A stretch of 64,000 bases of DNA from Pseudanabaena sp. PCC 6802 (GCF_000332175.1 NZ_KB235914.1:2290868-2354867), one strand, 5' to 3'. Numbered from the stretch's first letter, positions 34,869-45,831 are shown. Notes: a model not told the origin generated them from the letters alone. Translations and numbers: made by a program.

Positions 34869-37478
34869 ATGACCAACTCAACTCATACCCCAGAGGATCG
34901 TATTATACCTACCGATCTTCGAGGTGAGATGTCAAGGTCTTATCTTGAATATGCCATGAGCGTGATCGTCGGTCGCGCCCTGCCGGATGCTAGAGATGGA
35001 CTCAAACCAGTGCATCGCCGCATCCTCTATGCCATGCACGAGCTGAACCTCAGCCCCGATCGCCCGTTCCGCAAATGCGCCCGCGTAGTGGGGGACGTAA
35101 TCGGTAAATATCACCCCCATGGCGATACGGCAGTGTACGACGCGCTGGTGCGGATGGCGCAGGATTTTTCCATGCGCGATCGCCTCGTAGACGGGCATGG
35201 CAACTTTGGCAGCGTCGATAACGATCCGCCAGCGGCGATGCGGTACACGGAATGCCGCCTCACCCGTGTTTCCCAAGAGGGGATGCTCCAGGATATCGAG
35301 TATGAGACGGTTGACTTTGGCGATAACTACGACGGCTCGCAGCAGGAACCGTTGGTAATGCCTGCTCGCATCCCGCAACTGCTGCTGAATGGCTCCTCCG
35401 GGATTGCCGTGGGGATGGCGACGAATATTCCACCCCATAATCTGGGTGAATTAGTAGATGGACTGGTAGCCCTAATTGCCGATCCGCAATTGAGCGATCT
35501 CGACCTCATGCAGTATATTCCCGGCCCCGATTTCCCCACGGGGGCGCTGATCCTCGGCAAAGAAGCCATCCGCGAAACCTATACAACGGGGCGGGCTTCG
35601 ATTACCATGCGGGCGGTGGCGGACTTTGAAACGATTTCCGCATCGGGGCGGCAGGATCGAGAAGCTATAGTAGTAACGCAACTGCCCTATCAGACGAATA
35701 AGGCTGCCCTAATTGAAAAAATTGCCGAACTGGTTAACGAAAAGCGCATTGATGGCATTTCTGACATTCGCGATGAAAGCGATCGCGATGGTATGCGCGT
35801 CGTCATCGAACTCAAGCGCGATGCCTACCCCAAAGTCGTACTGAATAACCTTTACAAGAGTACGCCCCTGCAATCGAATTTTGGTTGCAACATGCTGGCG
35901 CTGGTAGACGGCGAACCGCGATTGTTAAGACTTAAAGAAGCTCTGCAAGTCTTTCTAGATTTTCGCTCGGAGGTGATTACGCGCCGCACGCAGTACGAAT
36001 TGCGCAAAGCGGAGGAACGCGATCATTTGCTGCAAGGCTTACTAACTGCGCTTGCCAACCTCGATAGCGTCATTGCCCTGATTCGCGGTGCCGAGGATAC
36101 TGCTACTGCGAAGGCGGGTCTGATTGAAACTTACGGTCTGTCAGAAGCCCAAGCCGATGCCATCTTGCAAATGCAGTTACGCCGCCTCACGGCTCTAGAA
36201 TCTGACAAGATCGAGTCGGAACACAATGAGTTAGTTCTAAAAATTGCTGACCTGCGCAATATTCTTGCCAATCGCGATCGCGTCCTGGCTATTACCAGAG
36301 AGGAACTGGAAAAGATCAAGGCGGAATTTGCCACCCCCAGAAAAACGGTGATTCTACAAGCGGAGGGGGACATCGACACCGCCGATCTAATTGCAAACCG
36401 CGAAACTTTGGTTTTGGTCACAGAGCAAGGCTATATCAAACGCTTGCCGCTCGATACCTTTACGGCACAAAGTCGGGCAACGCGCGGTAAATCTGGCACC
36501 ACCATGAAAGAAGATGATGCCGTCGATCATTTCTTTGCCTGCCGCAGCCACGACAGCGTGCTTTTCTTTACGGATCGCGGTAAAGTTTACAGCCTCAAAG
36601 GTTACGAAATTCCCGAAGGTAGTCGCACTTCTCGCGGTACGGCAATCGTACAGATGCTGGCGATCGCCAGCGGCGAAAAAATTACATCTGTAATTGCCGT
36701 TAGCGAGTTTAGCGAAGACGATTACCTGGTCATGCTGACGACGGGCGGGTATATCAAGAAAACCAAGCTATCAGCTTTCGTCAATATTCGCACCAATGGC
36801 TTGATTGCCATTTCCCTAGAAGAAGGCGATCGCCTGCGCTGGGTGCGTCGTGCCAAAGCAGACAACACGATTATAATTGGCTCCCAAAATGGGATGTCCA
36901 TCCGTTTCCGCACTGATAACGATCAGTTGCGACCTATGGGGCGCGATACTAGAGGTGTCCGCGCTATGAAGCTGAGCGCGGGCGATCGCCTGGTCAGTAT
37001 GGATATCCTTCCCGCTGGTTTAGCTGAGATTGAAGGAGAGGAAACAGAAGAAGAAAATCCCATCTTGGAAACCACCGTTACGGAAAGCGATGACGAATCC
37101 TTAGAACAATGTAACGATAAATCCCAAGGCCCTTGGGTACTGGTCGTGACCCAGGGTGGTTTTGGCAAGCGGGTGCCTGTAGACCAGTTCCGCATCCAAA
37201 GGCGTGCTGGTAAGGGATTGCGCGTCACTAAATTCAAAACCGGCCAAGATCAGTTAGCAGCATTACGTTTAGTCAATGTTGACGATCAATTGATGATCGT
37301 TACCAATCGCGGCATTGTCATGCGCCAATCCACCGATGCGATCTCCTGTTATTCCCGCGCTGCTAAAGGCGTACGGTTGCAAAGACTAGATGCCGACGAT
37401 GCGATCGCGGCTGTAACCCTCGTACCGCAAGCTCTAGAAGATGATGGCGAATTAGCAGTGGAGGGCGAGAATGAGTAA
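34869..37478 (+). CDS. gyrA: DNA gyrase subunit A
   Basis: 869 residues. N-terminal breakage-reunion domain with [28 protein letters not shown], quinolone-region [21 protein letters not shown] and the catalytic Tyr in [10 protein letters not shown]. The C-terminal six-bladed pinwheel contains a GyrA box variant QRRAGKG (the usual form is QRRGGKG), which is what separates gyrase from ParC. An acidic insert ([13 protein letters not shown]) interrupts the pinwheel near residue 725. The last codons overlap the next gene. Confidence 0.93.
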   Translation: MTNSTHTPEDRIIPTDLRGEMSRSYLEYAMSVIVGRALPDARDGLKPVHRRILYAMHELNLSPDRPFRKCARVVGDVIGKYHPHGDTAVYDALVRMAQDFSMRDRLVDGHGNFGSVDNDPPAAMRYTECRLTRVSQEGMLQDIEYETVDFGDNYDGSQQEPLVMPARIPQLLLNGSSGIAVGMATNIPPHNLGELVDGLVALIADPQLSDLDLMQYIPGPDFPTGALILGKEAIRETYTTGRASITMRAVADFETISASGRQDREAIVVTQLPYQTNKAALIEKIAELVNEKRIDGISDIRDESDRDGMRVVIELKRDAYPKVVLNNLYKSTPLQSNFGCNMLALVDGEPRLLRLKEALQVFLDFRSEVITRRTQYELRKAEERDHLLQGLLTALANLDSVIALIRGAEDTATAKAGLIETYGLSEAQADAILQMQLRRLTALESDKIESEHNELVLKIADLRNILANRDRVLAITREELEKIKAEFATPRKTVILQAEGDIDTADLIANRETLVLVTEQGYIKRLPLDTFTAQSRATRGKSGTTMKEDDAVDHFFACRSHDSVLFFTDRGKVYSLKGYEIPEGSRTSRGTAIVQMLAIASGEKITSVIAVSEFSEDDYLVMLTTGGYIKKTKLSAFVNIRTNGLIAISLEEGDRLRWVRRAKADNTIIIGSQNGMSIRFRTDNDQLRPMGRDTRGVRAMKLSAGDRLVSMDILPAGLAEIEGEETEEENPILETTVTESDDESLEQCNDKSQGPWVLVVTQGGFGKRVPVDQFRIQRRAGKGLRVTKFKTGQDQLAALRLVNVDDQLMIVTNRGIVMRQSTDAISCYSRAAKGVRLQRLDADDAIAAVTLVPQALEDDGELAVEGENE

Positions 37479-38055
37479 CGCCAAGTCGCGATCGGGGGAT
37501 GGGATAATCCCTAGCAAATTGCTCGACAACCGCCTGCATTATCAGGGACATAAATTCACCTATCGGGTCGATCGCCTCCAGTTGCCCAACGGTGCGCAAG
37601 GGGAATACGAACACATCCGCCACCCTGGTGCGGGCTTAGCAGTTCCGGTGAACGCCGACGGCAAGTTTTTATTGGTCAAACAATATCGCTTTGCCGTACA
37701 GCGCTATCTTCTGGAGTTCCCTGCCGGAACTTTAGAGGCAGGCGAAAATCCGGATAATACGATCCAGCGCGAATTAGAGGAAGAAACGGGCTACCGCGCC
37801 CATCGTTGGCAAAAGCTCGGCTCCTTTTTCATTTGCCCCGGTTATTCCGATGAAATCATCCATGCCTATCTCGCCCAGGATCTGGAGCTACTGGACAATC
37901 CACCGCCACAGGACGATGACGAGGAAATCGAAGTGGTTTGTTTGAGTGCCGATGAAATTCAGGCTCTGATCGCCGCCGGTGATGCCGCAACCAGCCTTGA
38001 CGCTAAATCAATTACGAGTTTTCACATGGCTTTGCCCTATCTGCGATCGCACTAG
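37471..38055 (+). CDS. NUDIX hydrolase (ADP-ribose pyrophosphatase-like)
   Basis: 194 residues. The NUDIX box is [20 protein letters not shown] followed by TGY, and [16 protein letters not shown] downstream resembles ADP-ribose pyrophosphatases. The ATG lies in ATGAGTAA, so it overlaps the gyrA stop by 8 bp, which implies translational coupling. Substrate by family only. Confidence 0.88.
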   Translation: MSNAKSRSGDGIIPSKLLDNRLHYQGHKFTYRVDRLQLPNGAQGEYEHIRHPGAGLAVPVNADGKFLLVKQYRFAVQRYLLEFPAGTLEAGENPDNTIQRELEEETGYRAHRWQKLGSFFICPGYSDEIIHAYLAQDLELLDNPPPQDDDEEIEVVCLSADEIQALIAAGDAATSLDAKSITSFHMALPYLRSH

Positions 38056-38569
38056 GGTTGAGGGGCAGGTTTAGTCCAAATTCAACATCCAAGATGTATG
38101 CAGTATTGTAGCCATCTGGCGATCGCTACATTTATAGCGGTTTTCATCTGAAAACGAGAAGGGGGTTTGGGGGCAACGCCCCCAAGAAGCGGAGGCAGGG
38201 CGGTCTTGGGGGTTCCCCGCTAGAGCCACTGCCGTGTGGAACCCCTTCACCCCGTCAATAAAACCTGTTCTCAATTGAAAAACGCTATAGCAGGCAAGTT
38301 TAGCTGCTTCAACGCCGAATATTGCTGAAAACTGCACAATTACCTAGTACATATTGTGATATTACTAGAAGTTTAAGGTGGCAAGTTTCTAATTTCGTGC
38401 AAATTACACCTGTTTAGTTAATTGCTTGTTAGGGCAATGGCGCTACAAAAGCGATCGTCCAAAGTTATTGCCCTAGATGGTATGACGAGGTTTGTACTGC
38501 CTCATCGCAACCTATAGCAACCCCCGAGCAAGAACTTTTTAACCCCCAAAACTTGAGGAGTATATATTA
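38056..38569. other. Intergenic region with element A3 and the leader of RTX paralogue 2
   Basis: 514 bp without a gene. Element A3 covers 38133-38289. The last 150 bp should hold the promoter of RTX paralogue 2; a similar tract (TATTGTGATAT... then GGTGGCAAGTTT or GGTGGTAAGTTT) also precedes paralogue 3 near 40315, so the leaders of both copies are related. Confidence 0.55.
38133..38289. mobile_element. Palindromic MITE-like element, family A copy 3 (A3, long form)
   Basis: TATAGCGGTTTTCATCTGAA at the left and TTGAAAAACGCTATA at the right. Compared with A1 it has an extra block of about 45 bp in the middle (GCGGAGGCAGGGCGG... to ACTGCCGTGTGG), shared with A4. 157 bp. Confidence 0.8.
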
Positions 38570-40144
38570 ATGGCAGTTTTTACAGGAACCAACGCTAACG
38601 ATAGTTATTTAGCAACCACCGAAGGCGACAACGCTAGAGGTCTCAGAGGCGACGATACTTTAATTGGTAATGTCGGCAGAGATACGCTCAACGGAAATGC
38701 TGACAATGACCTTTTATTTGCAGACAGCTTAACCCAAACCGCAGGTGGCAACGACAGCCTGTTTGGCGGTCAAGGTGCCGACACCCTTGTTGGCGCTCGC
38801 TTTGGCTTCAGCGCTGACAGTTTGGGCGGTAATAGGGACGCAGACTTGCTAGTCGCTTCTACCAATGGTGGTAACACCCTCTTTGGCGGTCAAGGCAATG
38901 ACACCATCTACGGTAGCGTCTCCAATGCCAATACGATGAACGGCGACCTCGGCGATGACGTATTGGTAGCTGGTAATGGTAGCGATCGCATGTTGGGTGC
39001 CGATGGTAACGACACCCTCATCGGTGGCAAAGGCAACAACGACATGTTCGGCGAAGCTGGCAACGACCAGTTCCAATTCTTTACCGCCGTACCGCAGGAT
39101 CTAGTGGCATTTACAGGTGCAGAGCAGGTGGTGCGCAGCAGAGGCGGCTTTGGTGGCTCTGACACGATCTTCGACTTCGCCACTGGTGACACCATTTCAA
39201 TTTCCCAACTAGACCGCAATGCCACAGTAACGGTTACCACCAACTCTGCTGGCGCGGCGGTGATTACCATTGCAGGTACGGCTAGCGACGGTACGTCAGC
39301 AGCCCAAACGATTACGGTTGTTGGTGTCACGAGAGAACAGCTATTGGCACCTGGTTCGCAGTTATTTGCAGTCAACGGCAGCTTCATCACCACCAACGAC
39401 ACCGTCAACACAGGTGATAACGGTGGCACATCCAAATTCACCGTTGGTCAAGGTGCTCCCGGCGCTAATATCAAGGGTTCTAATCTGATTGGTAGTCCTA
39501 CGGCTGATACTTTTACCGACGATCCGACCGCTGCCACCACTGCTAATGGCATCGTATTGTTAACCACAGTCAACGACGATACCGTCAATGGTAACGCTGG
39601 CAACGATTATATGTTTGGCAGTGATGGTAACGACATCCTCAACGGTGGCGATAGCTCTATTACTCCTCCTCGTAATTTTGCAGATGGTGTAGCTGAACTC
39701 GCACCTGTAGATTTGATTATCGGTGGCAGAGGATTTGATACCATGACTGGTGGTACAGGTAGCGACTATTTCAAACTAGATATTTTTGAGCCTGGTGTGA
39801 TTGATACGATCGCTGATTACAAGCCTGCTGCTCCTCCTGCTGGTGAGATTGATAGAATCTTGATCAGTGCTTCTGGATTTGGTGGCTCCCTAATTCCCAA
39901 TCAACGAGCTGTTTTAGTTACAGCACCAGCTGGCTTCTTTGGTACCCTTGGTGCAGGTGGTGTAGAGGGGCAAAATGCCACCAATGCTATTGGCACCTCT
40001 GCTTTCTACTACGATACTGTTGGCGGCGGTCTCTACTACGACCAGGATGGTGGCGGCACAGGCAAGACATACACCCAGGTAGCTCAGATTACACCGCAGT
40101 TTGGCAATCCTTTCAGCTTTACTCAAGTTGGAATTGTTGCTTAG
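38570..40144 (+). CDS. RTX calcium-binding repeat protein, paralogue 2
   Basis: 524 residues; GAGGAG 9 bp before the ATG. Residues 1 to about 290 match paralogue 1 almost exactly (one visible change is REDLLV to DADLLV). The C-terminal part differs: DYFKLDIFEPGVIDTIADYKP, RILISASGFGGSL, AFYYDTVGGGLYYDQDGGG. First of a direct tandem with paralogue 3, and inverted relative to paralogue 1 about 7.6 kb away. Confidence 0.85.
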   Translation: MAVFTGTNANDSYLATTEGDNARGLRGDDTLIGNVGRDTLNGNADNDLLFADSLTQTAGGNDSLFGGQGADTLVGARFGFSADSLGGNRDADLLVASTNGGNTLFGGQGNDTIYGSVSNANTMNGDLGDDVLVAGNGSDRMLGADGNDTLIGGKGNNDMFGEAGNDQFQFFTAVPQDLVAFTGAEQVVRSRGGFGGSDTIFDFATGDTISISQLDRNATVTVTTNSAGAAVITIAGTASDGTSAAQTITVVGVTREQLLAPGSQLFAVNGSFITTNDTVNTGDNGGTSKFTVGQGAPGANIKGSNLIGSPTADTFTDDPTAATTANGIVLLTTVNDDTVNGNAGNDYMFGSDGNDILNGGDSSITPPRNFADGVAELAPVDLIIGGRGFDTMTGGTGSDYFKLDIFEPGVIDTIADYKPAAPPAGEIDRILISASGFGGSLIPNQRAVLVTAPAGFFGTLGAGGVEGQNATNAIGTSAFYYDTVGGGLYYDQDGGGTGKTYTQVAQITPQFGNPFSFTQVGIVA

Positions 40145-40189
40145 GATGTAAATAAATAATTCATGTTTTTTGCAATCTGAATAAGTTAC

Positions 40190-40216
40190 AAAGAGGCGAT
40201 TAGCAACCGCCTCTTT
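40190..40216 (+). terminator. Terminator of RTX paralogue 2
   Basis: Hairpin AAAGAGGCG-ATTAGCAAC-CGCCTCTTT followed by AAATTTG, 45 bp after the stop. Confidence 0.75.
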
Positions 40217-40398
40217 AAATTTGTGAAAATTTCTGATGTAGGAGCGTCTTTGCAGGCGATTTTACGTGCTTCGGCGCAGAACATTGCTGAAAACTGCATA
40301 ACTACTCAGCGTGTATTGTGATATGCGTAGTGATTAAGGTGGTAAGTTTTTAAGCTCGTGCAGGGTTATACCTTAAGACTTGAGGAGTGCAAAATTTA

Positions 40399-41958
40399 AT
40401 GGCAGTTTTTACAGGAACAAATGCTAACGACAGTTATTTAGCAACTACCGAAGGCGACAACGCTAGAGGTCTCAGAGGCGATGACACTCTCATCGGTAAC
40501 GTCGGCAGAGATACGCTTAACGGTAATGCTGACAACGACCTTCTGTTTGCCGATAGCTTAACCCAAACCGCAGGCGGCAACGACAGCCTGTTTGGCGGTC
40601 AAGGCGCTGACACCCTGGTGGGCGCTCGTTTCGGATTTAGTGCTGACAGTTTGGGCGGTAATAGGGACGCAGACTTGCTAGTCGCTTCTACCAATGGTGG
40701 GAACACCCTCTTTGGCGGTCAAGGCAATGACACCATCTACGGTAGCGTTGCCAATGCCAACACAATGAACGGCGACATCGGCGATGATGTGGTAATTGCT
40801 GGTAACGGGAGCGATCGCATGTTGGGTGCGGACGGTAACGACACCCTGATTGGTGGCAAAGGCAACAACGACATGTTTGGAGAATCTGGCAACGACCAGT
40901 TCCAATTCTTCACCGCCGTACCGCAAGATCTAGTGGCATTTACTGGTGCAGAGCAGGTGGTACGCAGCAGAGGCGGCTTTGGTGGCTCTGACACGATCTT
41001 CGACTTCGCTACTGGCGACACGATTTCAATTTCCCAACTAGACCGCAACGCCACAGTAACGGTTACCACCAACTCGGCTGGCGCAGCGGTAATTGCAATT
41101 GCGGGCACAGCTAGCGATGGCACTCCTGCCAACCAAACCATCACGGTCGTGGGTGTAACTAGAGAGCAGCTACTGGCACCAGGATCGCAGTTATTCGCTA
41201 TCAACGGTAGCTTCATCACCACCAATGACACCGTCAACACGGGTGATAACGGCGGTACGTCTACCTTCACTGTCGGTCAAGGTCAACCTGGTGCCAACAT
41301 CAAGGGTAAGAACCTGGTAGGAGCGCCTACACCTGACACATTCTCCCCTATTGCTGGCGTAGCAACGACGGCTAATGGCATTCTGCTCCAATCTACTGTC
41401 AACGACGACACCCTGGCTGGTAATGCTGGCAACGATGTTATGGCTGGCGGCGCTGGCAATGACAGTATCAATGGTGGCGATAGTATTACTACTCTTCCTA
41501 TTGATGCAGGGAATACGGTTGATGAGTCAGGTGGAGATCTGCTAATTGGTGGTAGTGGATTTGATACGTTGGTTGGCGAGCGAGGCACTGACTATTTCAA
41601 GCTAGATGTCTTCGAGCCTGGTGTCATCGATACGATCGCTGACTTCAGACCCATAACGGAGTTCGATCGCATTCTGATTAGTGCATCTGGCTTTGGCGGC
41701 TCTCTAGTGGCTGGTCAAGGGGCTTTTGGTGCTGCACCAGTTAGCTTCTTCCTCACAACTGGTGCAAATAGTGTAGAGGGACAGAATGCTCCTGCTGCTA
41801 ACATCGGTACTTCTACCTTCTTCTACGACACAGCAGGTGGTGGACTCTACTTCGACCGAGATGGTGGCGGTACTGGCACTACATTTACCAAAGTCGCTCA
41901 GATTACACCTCAGAATGCTAATACGTTTGCTCCCACTCACATAGTAATTGTCCCTTAA
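40399..41958 (+). CDS. RTX calcium-binding repeat protein, paralogue 3
   Basis: 519 residues from the ATG at 40399, aligned with the paralogues (a GTG four codons upstream is also open). The N-terminal half is again almost identical, with small changes such as GDIGDDVVIAGNG. The C-terminal half shares the DYFKLDVFEPGVIDTIADF block with paralogue 2 but diverges elsewhere (EGQNAPAANIGTSTFFYDT). It has an imperfect hairpin after the stop near 41994-42024. Confidence 0.84.
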   Translation: MAVFTGTNANDSYLATTEGDNARGLRGDDTLIGNVGRDTLNGNADNDLLFADSLTQTAGGNDSLFGGQGADTLVGARFGFSADSLGGNRDADLLVASTNGGNTLFGGQGNDTIYGSVANANTMNGDIGDDVVIAGNGSDRMLGADGNDTLIGGKGNNDMFGESGNDQFQFFTAVPQDLVAFTGAEQVVRSRGGFGGSDTIFDFATGDTISISQLDRNATVTVTTNSAGAAVIAIAGTASDGTPANQTITVVGVTREQLLAPGSQLFAINGSFITTNDTVNTGDNGGTSTFTVGQGQPGANIKGKNLVGAPTPDTFSPIAGVATTANGILLQSTVNDDTLAGNAGNDVMAGGAGNDSINGGDSITTLPIDAGNTVDESGGDLLIGGSGFDTLVGERGTDYFKLDVFEPGVIDTIADFRPITEFDRILISASGFGGSLVAGQGAFGAAPVSFFLTTGANSVEGQNAPAANIGTSTFFYDTAGGGLYFDRDGGGTGTTFTKVAQITPQNANTFAPTHIVIVP

Positions 41959-42388
41959 ACCTGTGTAATAACACTTTGGTACCAAGCCAAGTAACAAAGA
42001 AGCGGTTAATAACCATCTCTTTCAGGAGTTAGGCAAAACAGATCCCCAACCCCCTACCCTTATGGGAAGGTAAAGCCTAGAAAAAGGGGGCTTTGGGATT
42101 TCCCCCTTTTTTAAGGGGGGCCAATCGAGATAGTTAAAGATGGCAAAGTTCGAGGGCGAGGGCAGATATAGCGGTTTTCAGATCGGAGGTGAGCAGGGGG
42201 TTTGGGGGCGTTGCCCCCAAGAAGGGGAGGCAGGGCGGTCTTGGGGGTTCCCCGCTAGAGCCACTGCCGTGTGAAACCCCTTCACCCCGTCAATAAAACC
42301 CGTTCTCAAGTGAAAACCGCTATAAGTCATCGAACTGATGTCAGGATCAGAAGGCGAATATTGCGCGAACCTTTCACGGTTCCAGTCC
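41959..42388. other. Intergenic region with a palindrome-rich tract and element A4
   Basis: 430 bp without a gene. At 42040-42120 there is a G-run/C-run tract (GGGGGCTTTGGGATTTCCCCC) of a type often repeated in cyanobacteria. A4 follows. Confidence 0.5.
42167..42324. mobile_element. Palindromic MITE-like element, family A copy 4 (A4, long form)
   Basis: TATAGCGGTTTTCAGATCGG at the left and GTGAAAACCGCTATA at the right. It has the same central block of about 45 bp as A3. 158 bp. Confidence 0.8.
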
Positions 42389-43879
42389 TTAAGGGAACCA
42401 TTGAGGGCGTATCCCGAATAGTGGAAGTAGCTGAGCTTCAGATTCAGATGCGATCGATGTCAGAGGTAACAGGCTGAGCTGCGGTTTTATCTCGATCTCC
42501 GCCGTTCCCAGCAGAGTTTGTGCCTCTGTGGTATCGGCCTGTATATTGATTTGCTTGTTTCTGGAATTACCTGTTTGGTCTTTAGGAGAGGGTATTTTCT
42601 GCCTAACTTGCTCGAACAAGAGATATTGCCCATCGGGAGCGATGCTGATTTGGAGATTGCGCTGGTTGGGAAAATCGAGAAGCCGCGTTAGATTCCTGGT
42701 CTTGAGATTAATTACCGCTAGGTACGGCAATTCGCGATAGGTTTCTTTAGTCTGCTTGACATCCGTTAGCAGACAATAAAGGTTCTCTGCCTGCGGATCG
42801 AATTGGGCGCTGAGAATAGAACCATTAGTTTGAAAAATCTCCTGCTGAACTCCCTGATTGGTGACGCGGAAGAGCGATCGCGTATAGTTATTGCCGTATT
42901 TCACCATCGCCGCCTGCGCTCCATCCCGACTAAAGCTGAGAATCGTGCCAAATTTAGGTAAAAAATCCAGCGGTTTCGCCTGTGGTTCCAGAGGGAGAAT
43001 CGCTACTCCTGCCCCTTGAAGGATGGCGATCGAGCTACTATCGCGGGTGAACGTAAAATCGCCACCAGGTTGATTTTCAAGTGGTTTGGGCGGTTGGTTA
43101 TCTTTAATTATCCAAAGCCCGTACTGACCGGGAACGAGACGATTTAGTCTCTGAACCAGTATGGTTGAGCCATCAGGAGATAGATCGAATTTGAAATTCT
43201 GGTATTCATTACTATCTAGAATGAGCTTCACTTCTGGCTTGGGCTGAAGCGAGACAGTGTAGAGCTTGCGGTCGAGCGGATCGATGACTGGTGCTTTCTC
43301 TGTCGCAATAAAGAGCATCCTTTGACGATCTGGGTAAATGCGAAAGTCAGATACCAGTAAATTCTCTGGTGTCAGCACTTGTTTCGACTTCTTCGTGAGA
43401 TCGTAGACAACCAATCTCCCCAATTCCCGATCGCCAGTACCAATATAAGCAAAAATGGGCTTAGGAGTATGGAAAGTGCCAGTAAATGGCTGGATCGGCG
43501 TATGGTTTCCGGCTTCGTTCGCAAAGCGATCGTAGGCATTCTCCAGCTTGACCTGATAGGATTTGCCATAGACGGCTGGCGATAGCAGAGTATACGCCAT
43601 TCTTCTTCCCGCCCAACTGAATTTCCCACGGAGTTCTGGACTGAGCTTGAGATTCTTCTCGACAGTCTCATGGTTCATGGGGCGGTTAAACGTCAATACG
43701 AAACCCGTGTCGTCAGAGCTTACTTCCTGCCCTTGCCAACTAAAATCCCTCACCAGCGGCGCAGTGCGATCGCCGCTCCACAGGAGGATCGCAATCAAAA
43801 TACTCAGGACTGCAACTGCTGCGATCGCCGCTCGATCCAGAGGTTGTGTTAGCGATTTGAAATTCCTTTTAGTACTCAT
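42389..43879 (-). CDS. Membrane-anchored beta-propeller protein with Ig-like domain
   Basis: 496 residues. One membrane helix (about residues 17-36) at the N-terminus is followed by an Ig-like block (GFVLTFNRPMNHETVEKNLKL, SbsA-like) and then repeated propeller blades (LVVYDLTKK, FDLSPDGSTILVQRL, LSFSRDGAQAAMVKYG, SIAPDGQYLLFEQ), as in TolB-type WD-like propellers. The start overlaps the upstream gene by 11 bp, so translation is probably coupled. It likely acts outside the plasma membrane; its partner is unknown. Confidence 0.72.
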   Translation of the reverse strand: MSTKRNFKSLTQPLDRAAIAAVAVLSILIAILLWSGDRTAPLVRDFSWQGQEVSSDDTGFVLTFNRPMNHETVEKNLKLSPELRGKFSWAGRRMAYTLLSPAVYGKSYQVKLENAYDRFANEAGNHTPIQPFTGTFHTPKPIFAYIGTGDRELGRLVVYDLTKKSKQVLTPENLLVSDFRIYPDRQRMLFIATEKAPVIDPLDRKLYTVSLQPKPEVKLILDSNEYQNFKFDLSPDGSTILVQRLNRLVPGQYGLWIIKDNQPPKPLENQPGGDFTFTRDSSSIAILQGAGVAILPLEPQAKPLDFLPKFGTILSFSRDGAQAAMVKYGNNYTRSLFRVTNQGVQQEIFQTNGSILSAQFDPQAENLYCLLTDVKQTKETYRELPYLAVINLKTRNLTRLLDFPNQRNLQISIAPDGQYLLFEQVRQKIPSPKDQTGNSRNKQINIQADTTEAQTLLGTAEIEIKPQLSLLPLTSIASESEAQLLPLFGIRPQWFP

Positions 43880-44651
43880 ATGGATTTCTAGGCGGTGAAA
43901 TCGGAACGATCTTTGACGCTTGGATCGCCAGTTGACGCTTGCCGTTATTTTCGATAGTAATCATTTGACCTTCTACTTCCAGCCAGCGATCGCTAGGGTA
44001 GGCGGAGCGTCCTTGCTCGGTCTTGACGGGAAGGCTGACTGGATAAACATCGGCGGCACAGCAGGTAATGACAAAGCGCGAAATTAAGAAATATTGTTCT
44101 GGTAAGTCTTTGGGATAGACCACAAACCCCTGTACTTTAGCTTTTTGGCCGACATAGGTATCTGGCTCTGGATAAACGTTGATGGTACGAATCCAATCTA
44201 CGAGCGATCGCTCTTCGGATCGACTGTTAGCCCGAAAAGACTGCGGTACGGCGCGGGTAGCCGTGAGGCTATCATTTACGCCGCGCTGGATGGCGGTATC
44301 GCTAGCAAATGGTTGCGGTGTCACGATCAGTCCCAGTAATGCCGTAATCAGCAGGAGGCTGCTACTCCAACCTGGTAATAGTAAGGTAACGTGCTGAACT
44401 GTCTGTCCTGTTTGTTGGGAACGGTGGCGACGCATGACTTGTCTGGCTTCTGCTGCTGCGATCGCCACTAAGAAAAATCCCGCCACAACCGTCATCCAGA
44501 AATAGTTGGGATGAACCAAGAGACTCAGTTGGTCGAACAACCATAATTTGAGGAGTAGAATTCCCCATCCCCCAATTGCTAGTACGTCCAACCAGGGAGC
44601 TACGGAGCGAAATAGTTTGGGATATTGTTGACTGCGAGTTCCCATTTTCAT
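43869..44651 (-). CDS. TIGR03943-family putative permease subunit
   Basis: 260 residues: three or four N-terminal membrane segments (about residues 22-40, 48-66 and 92-110) then a soluble C-terminal domain with VQGFVVYPKDLPEQYFLISRF and VITCCAADVYPVSLPV, where a CC pair may bind metal. This family travels with the DUF318/YraQ permease, which is the next gene upstream on the same strand, 127 bp away. Confidence 0.85.
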   Translation of the reverse strand: MKMGTRSQQYPKLFRSVAPWLDVLAIGGWGILLLKLWLFDQLSLLVHPNYFWMTVVAGFFLVAIAAAEARQVMRRHRSQQTGQTVQHVTLLLPGWSSSLLLITALLGLIVTPQPFASDTAIQRGVNDSLTATRAVPQSFRANSRSEERSLVDWIRTINVYPEPDTYVGQKAKVQGFVVYPKDLPEQYFLISRFVITCCAADVYPVSLPVKTEQGRSAYPSDRWLEVEGQMITIENNGKRQLAIQASKIVPISPPRNPYEY

Positions 44652-44778
44652 GTCATCAATCTAATTCATATTACGCAAATTGGTATAAGGAGCGCAGGGG
44701 CGTAGCCCCCGCTTTAGTTTTCTCTCTCCCTGAGAGAGAGGATTAGAGGTGAGGGTAAAATCTTTCGCATAGGATGAG

Positions 44779-45831
44779 TTATCTAACATGTAAATTAATG
44801 AATAAGCAAGCGAGAAATGTGAGTTGTCCAGCTAAGAGAAAAAGATACATTACCGCTCTCTTTTTGAAGATTGTCAGCATTAGCCCAATGCCTTTAAGGT
44901 CAATCATAGGGCCAAATACGAGGAAAGCAAGCAAAGAACCACTAGTAAATGTGGAAGCGAAGGAGAGGGCAAAGAAAGAATCTACAGTAGAGCAGATCGA
45001 CACTACCGCAGCCAGGATCATCATCGCCACAATTGAACTAACGGGACCCTGGCCCAAACCGATGATAATTTCCCTAGGGATACCGACCTGAATAATAGCA
45101 GCGATCGCGCTGCCCACCACCAATACTCCCCCCAATTCGCGAATTTCGGCGATCGTATTATCGATTAGCAAGCGCATTTTATGGGTTAAGTATTTTCGTT
45201 TGCTTGCGTTCGCCTTTGTCCCCGACATTGCATCCGAGGCACTTGCTGGCATGACAGAGCCAAGCGCTGTGTCCAACTGCAATGGCTGCGACTCGCCCAA
45301 AATAAATGTCCCCGTTGGCACGCGCGCTCCCGCTACTGCTAGAGCAGGTTCTTGTGGAATTTTTTGGCTAAATCGCAGCGATCGCGCTACGGATGGTTGC
45401 AACAAGGCACTTATATCCTCCTGAGCGCTGAATATCCAGCCTACAATCGTGGCGATCGTCAAAGATAGACCCACCCGTAAAAACACGATCTCCGGCTGGT
45501 CGCGGAATGCCGTCCAGGTTGCCCAAAATACAATTGGATTGATCGTAGGTGCTGCCAATAGAAACCCGATTGCCACGGCTGGAGGCACGCCTTGCACGAT
45601 TAGCCGCCGCGCCACCGGTATATTGCCGCACTCGCATACGGGAAAAAGAAAGCCCACCATGCTGCCTGCTAGCGAACCCAGCAACGGATTTTTGGGAATC
45701 ATGGTTAACAGCTTGCGCTCGTCTACAAAGATCAGTAACAAACCGGAGAGCAATACGCCCAAGATTAAAAATGGTATAGCCTCAACCAAAAGGCTGAGAA
45801 ATAGGGTGAAAGCACTATCGATCTTATTCAT
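44779..45831 (-). CDS. Permease of the YraQ/DUF318 family
   Basis: 350 residues, about eight to ten membrane segments in two similar halves joined by a polar loop (about residues 150-215). The motif GFLFPVCECGNIPVARRLI with a Cys-x-Cys-Gly (residue 60 area) and LLAAPTINPIVFWAT are family marks. Members are linked to metal or metalloid handling in other bacteria; the ion here is not known. Works with the TIGR03943 partner downstream. Confidence 0.87.
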   Translation of the reverse strand: MNKIDSAFTLFLSLLVEAIPFLILGVLLSGLLLIFVDERKLLTMIPKNPLLGSLAGSMVGFLFPVCECGNIPVARRLIVQGVPPAVAIGFLLAAPTINPIVFWATWTAFRDQPEIVFLRVGLSLTIATIVGWIFSAQEDISALLQPSVARSLRFSQKIPQEPALAVAGARVPTGTFILGESQPLQLDTALGSVMPASASDAMSGTKANASKRKYLTHKMRLLIDNTIAEIRELGGVLVVGSAIAAIIQVGIPREIIIGLGQGPVSSIVAMMILAAVVSICSTVDSFFALSFASTFTSGSLLAFLVFGPMIDLKGIGLMLTIFKKRAVMYLFLLAGQLTFLACLFINLHVR

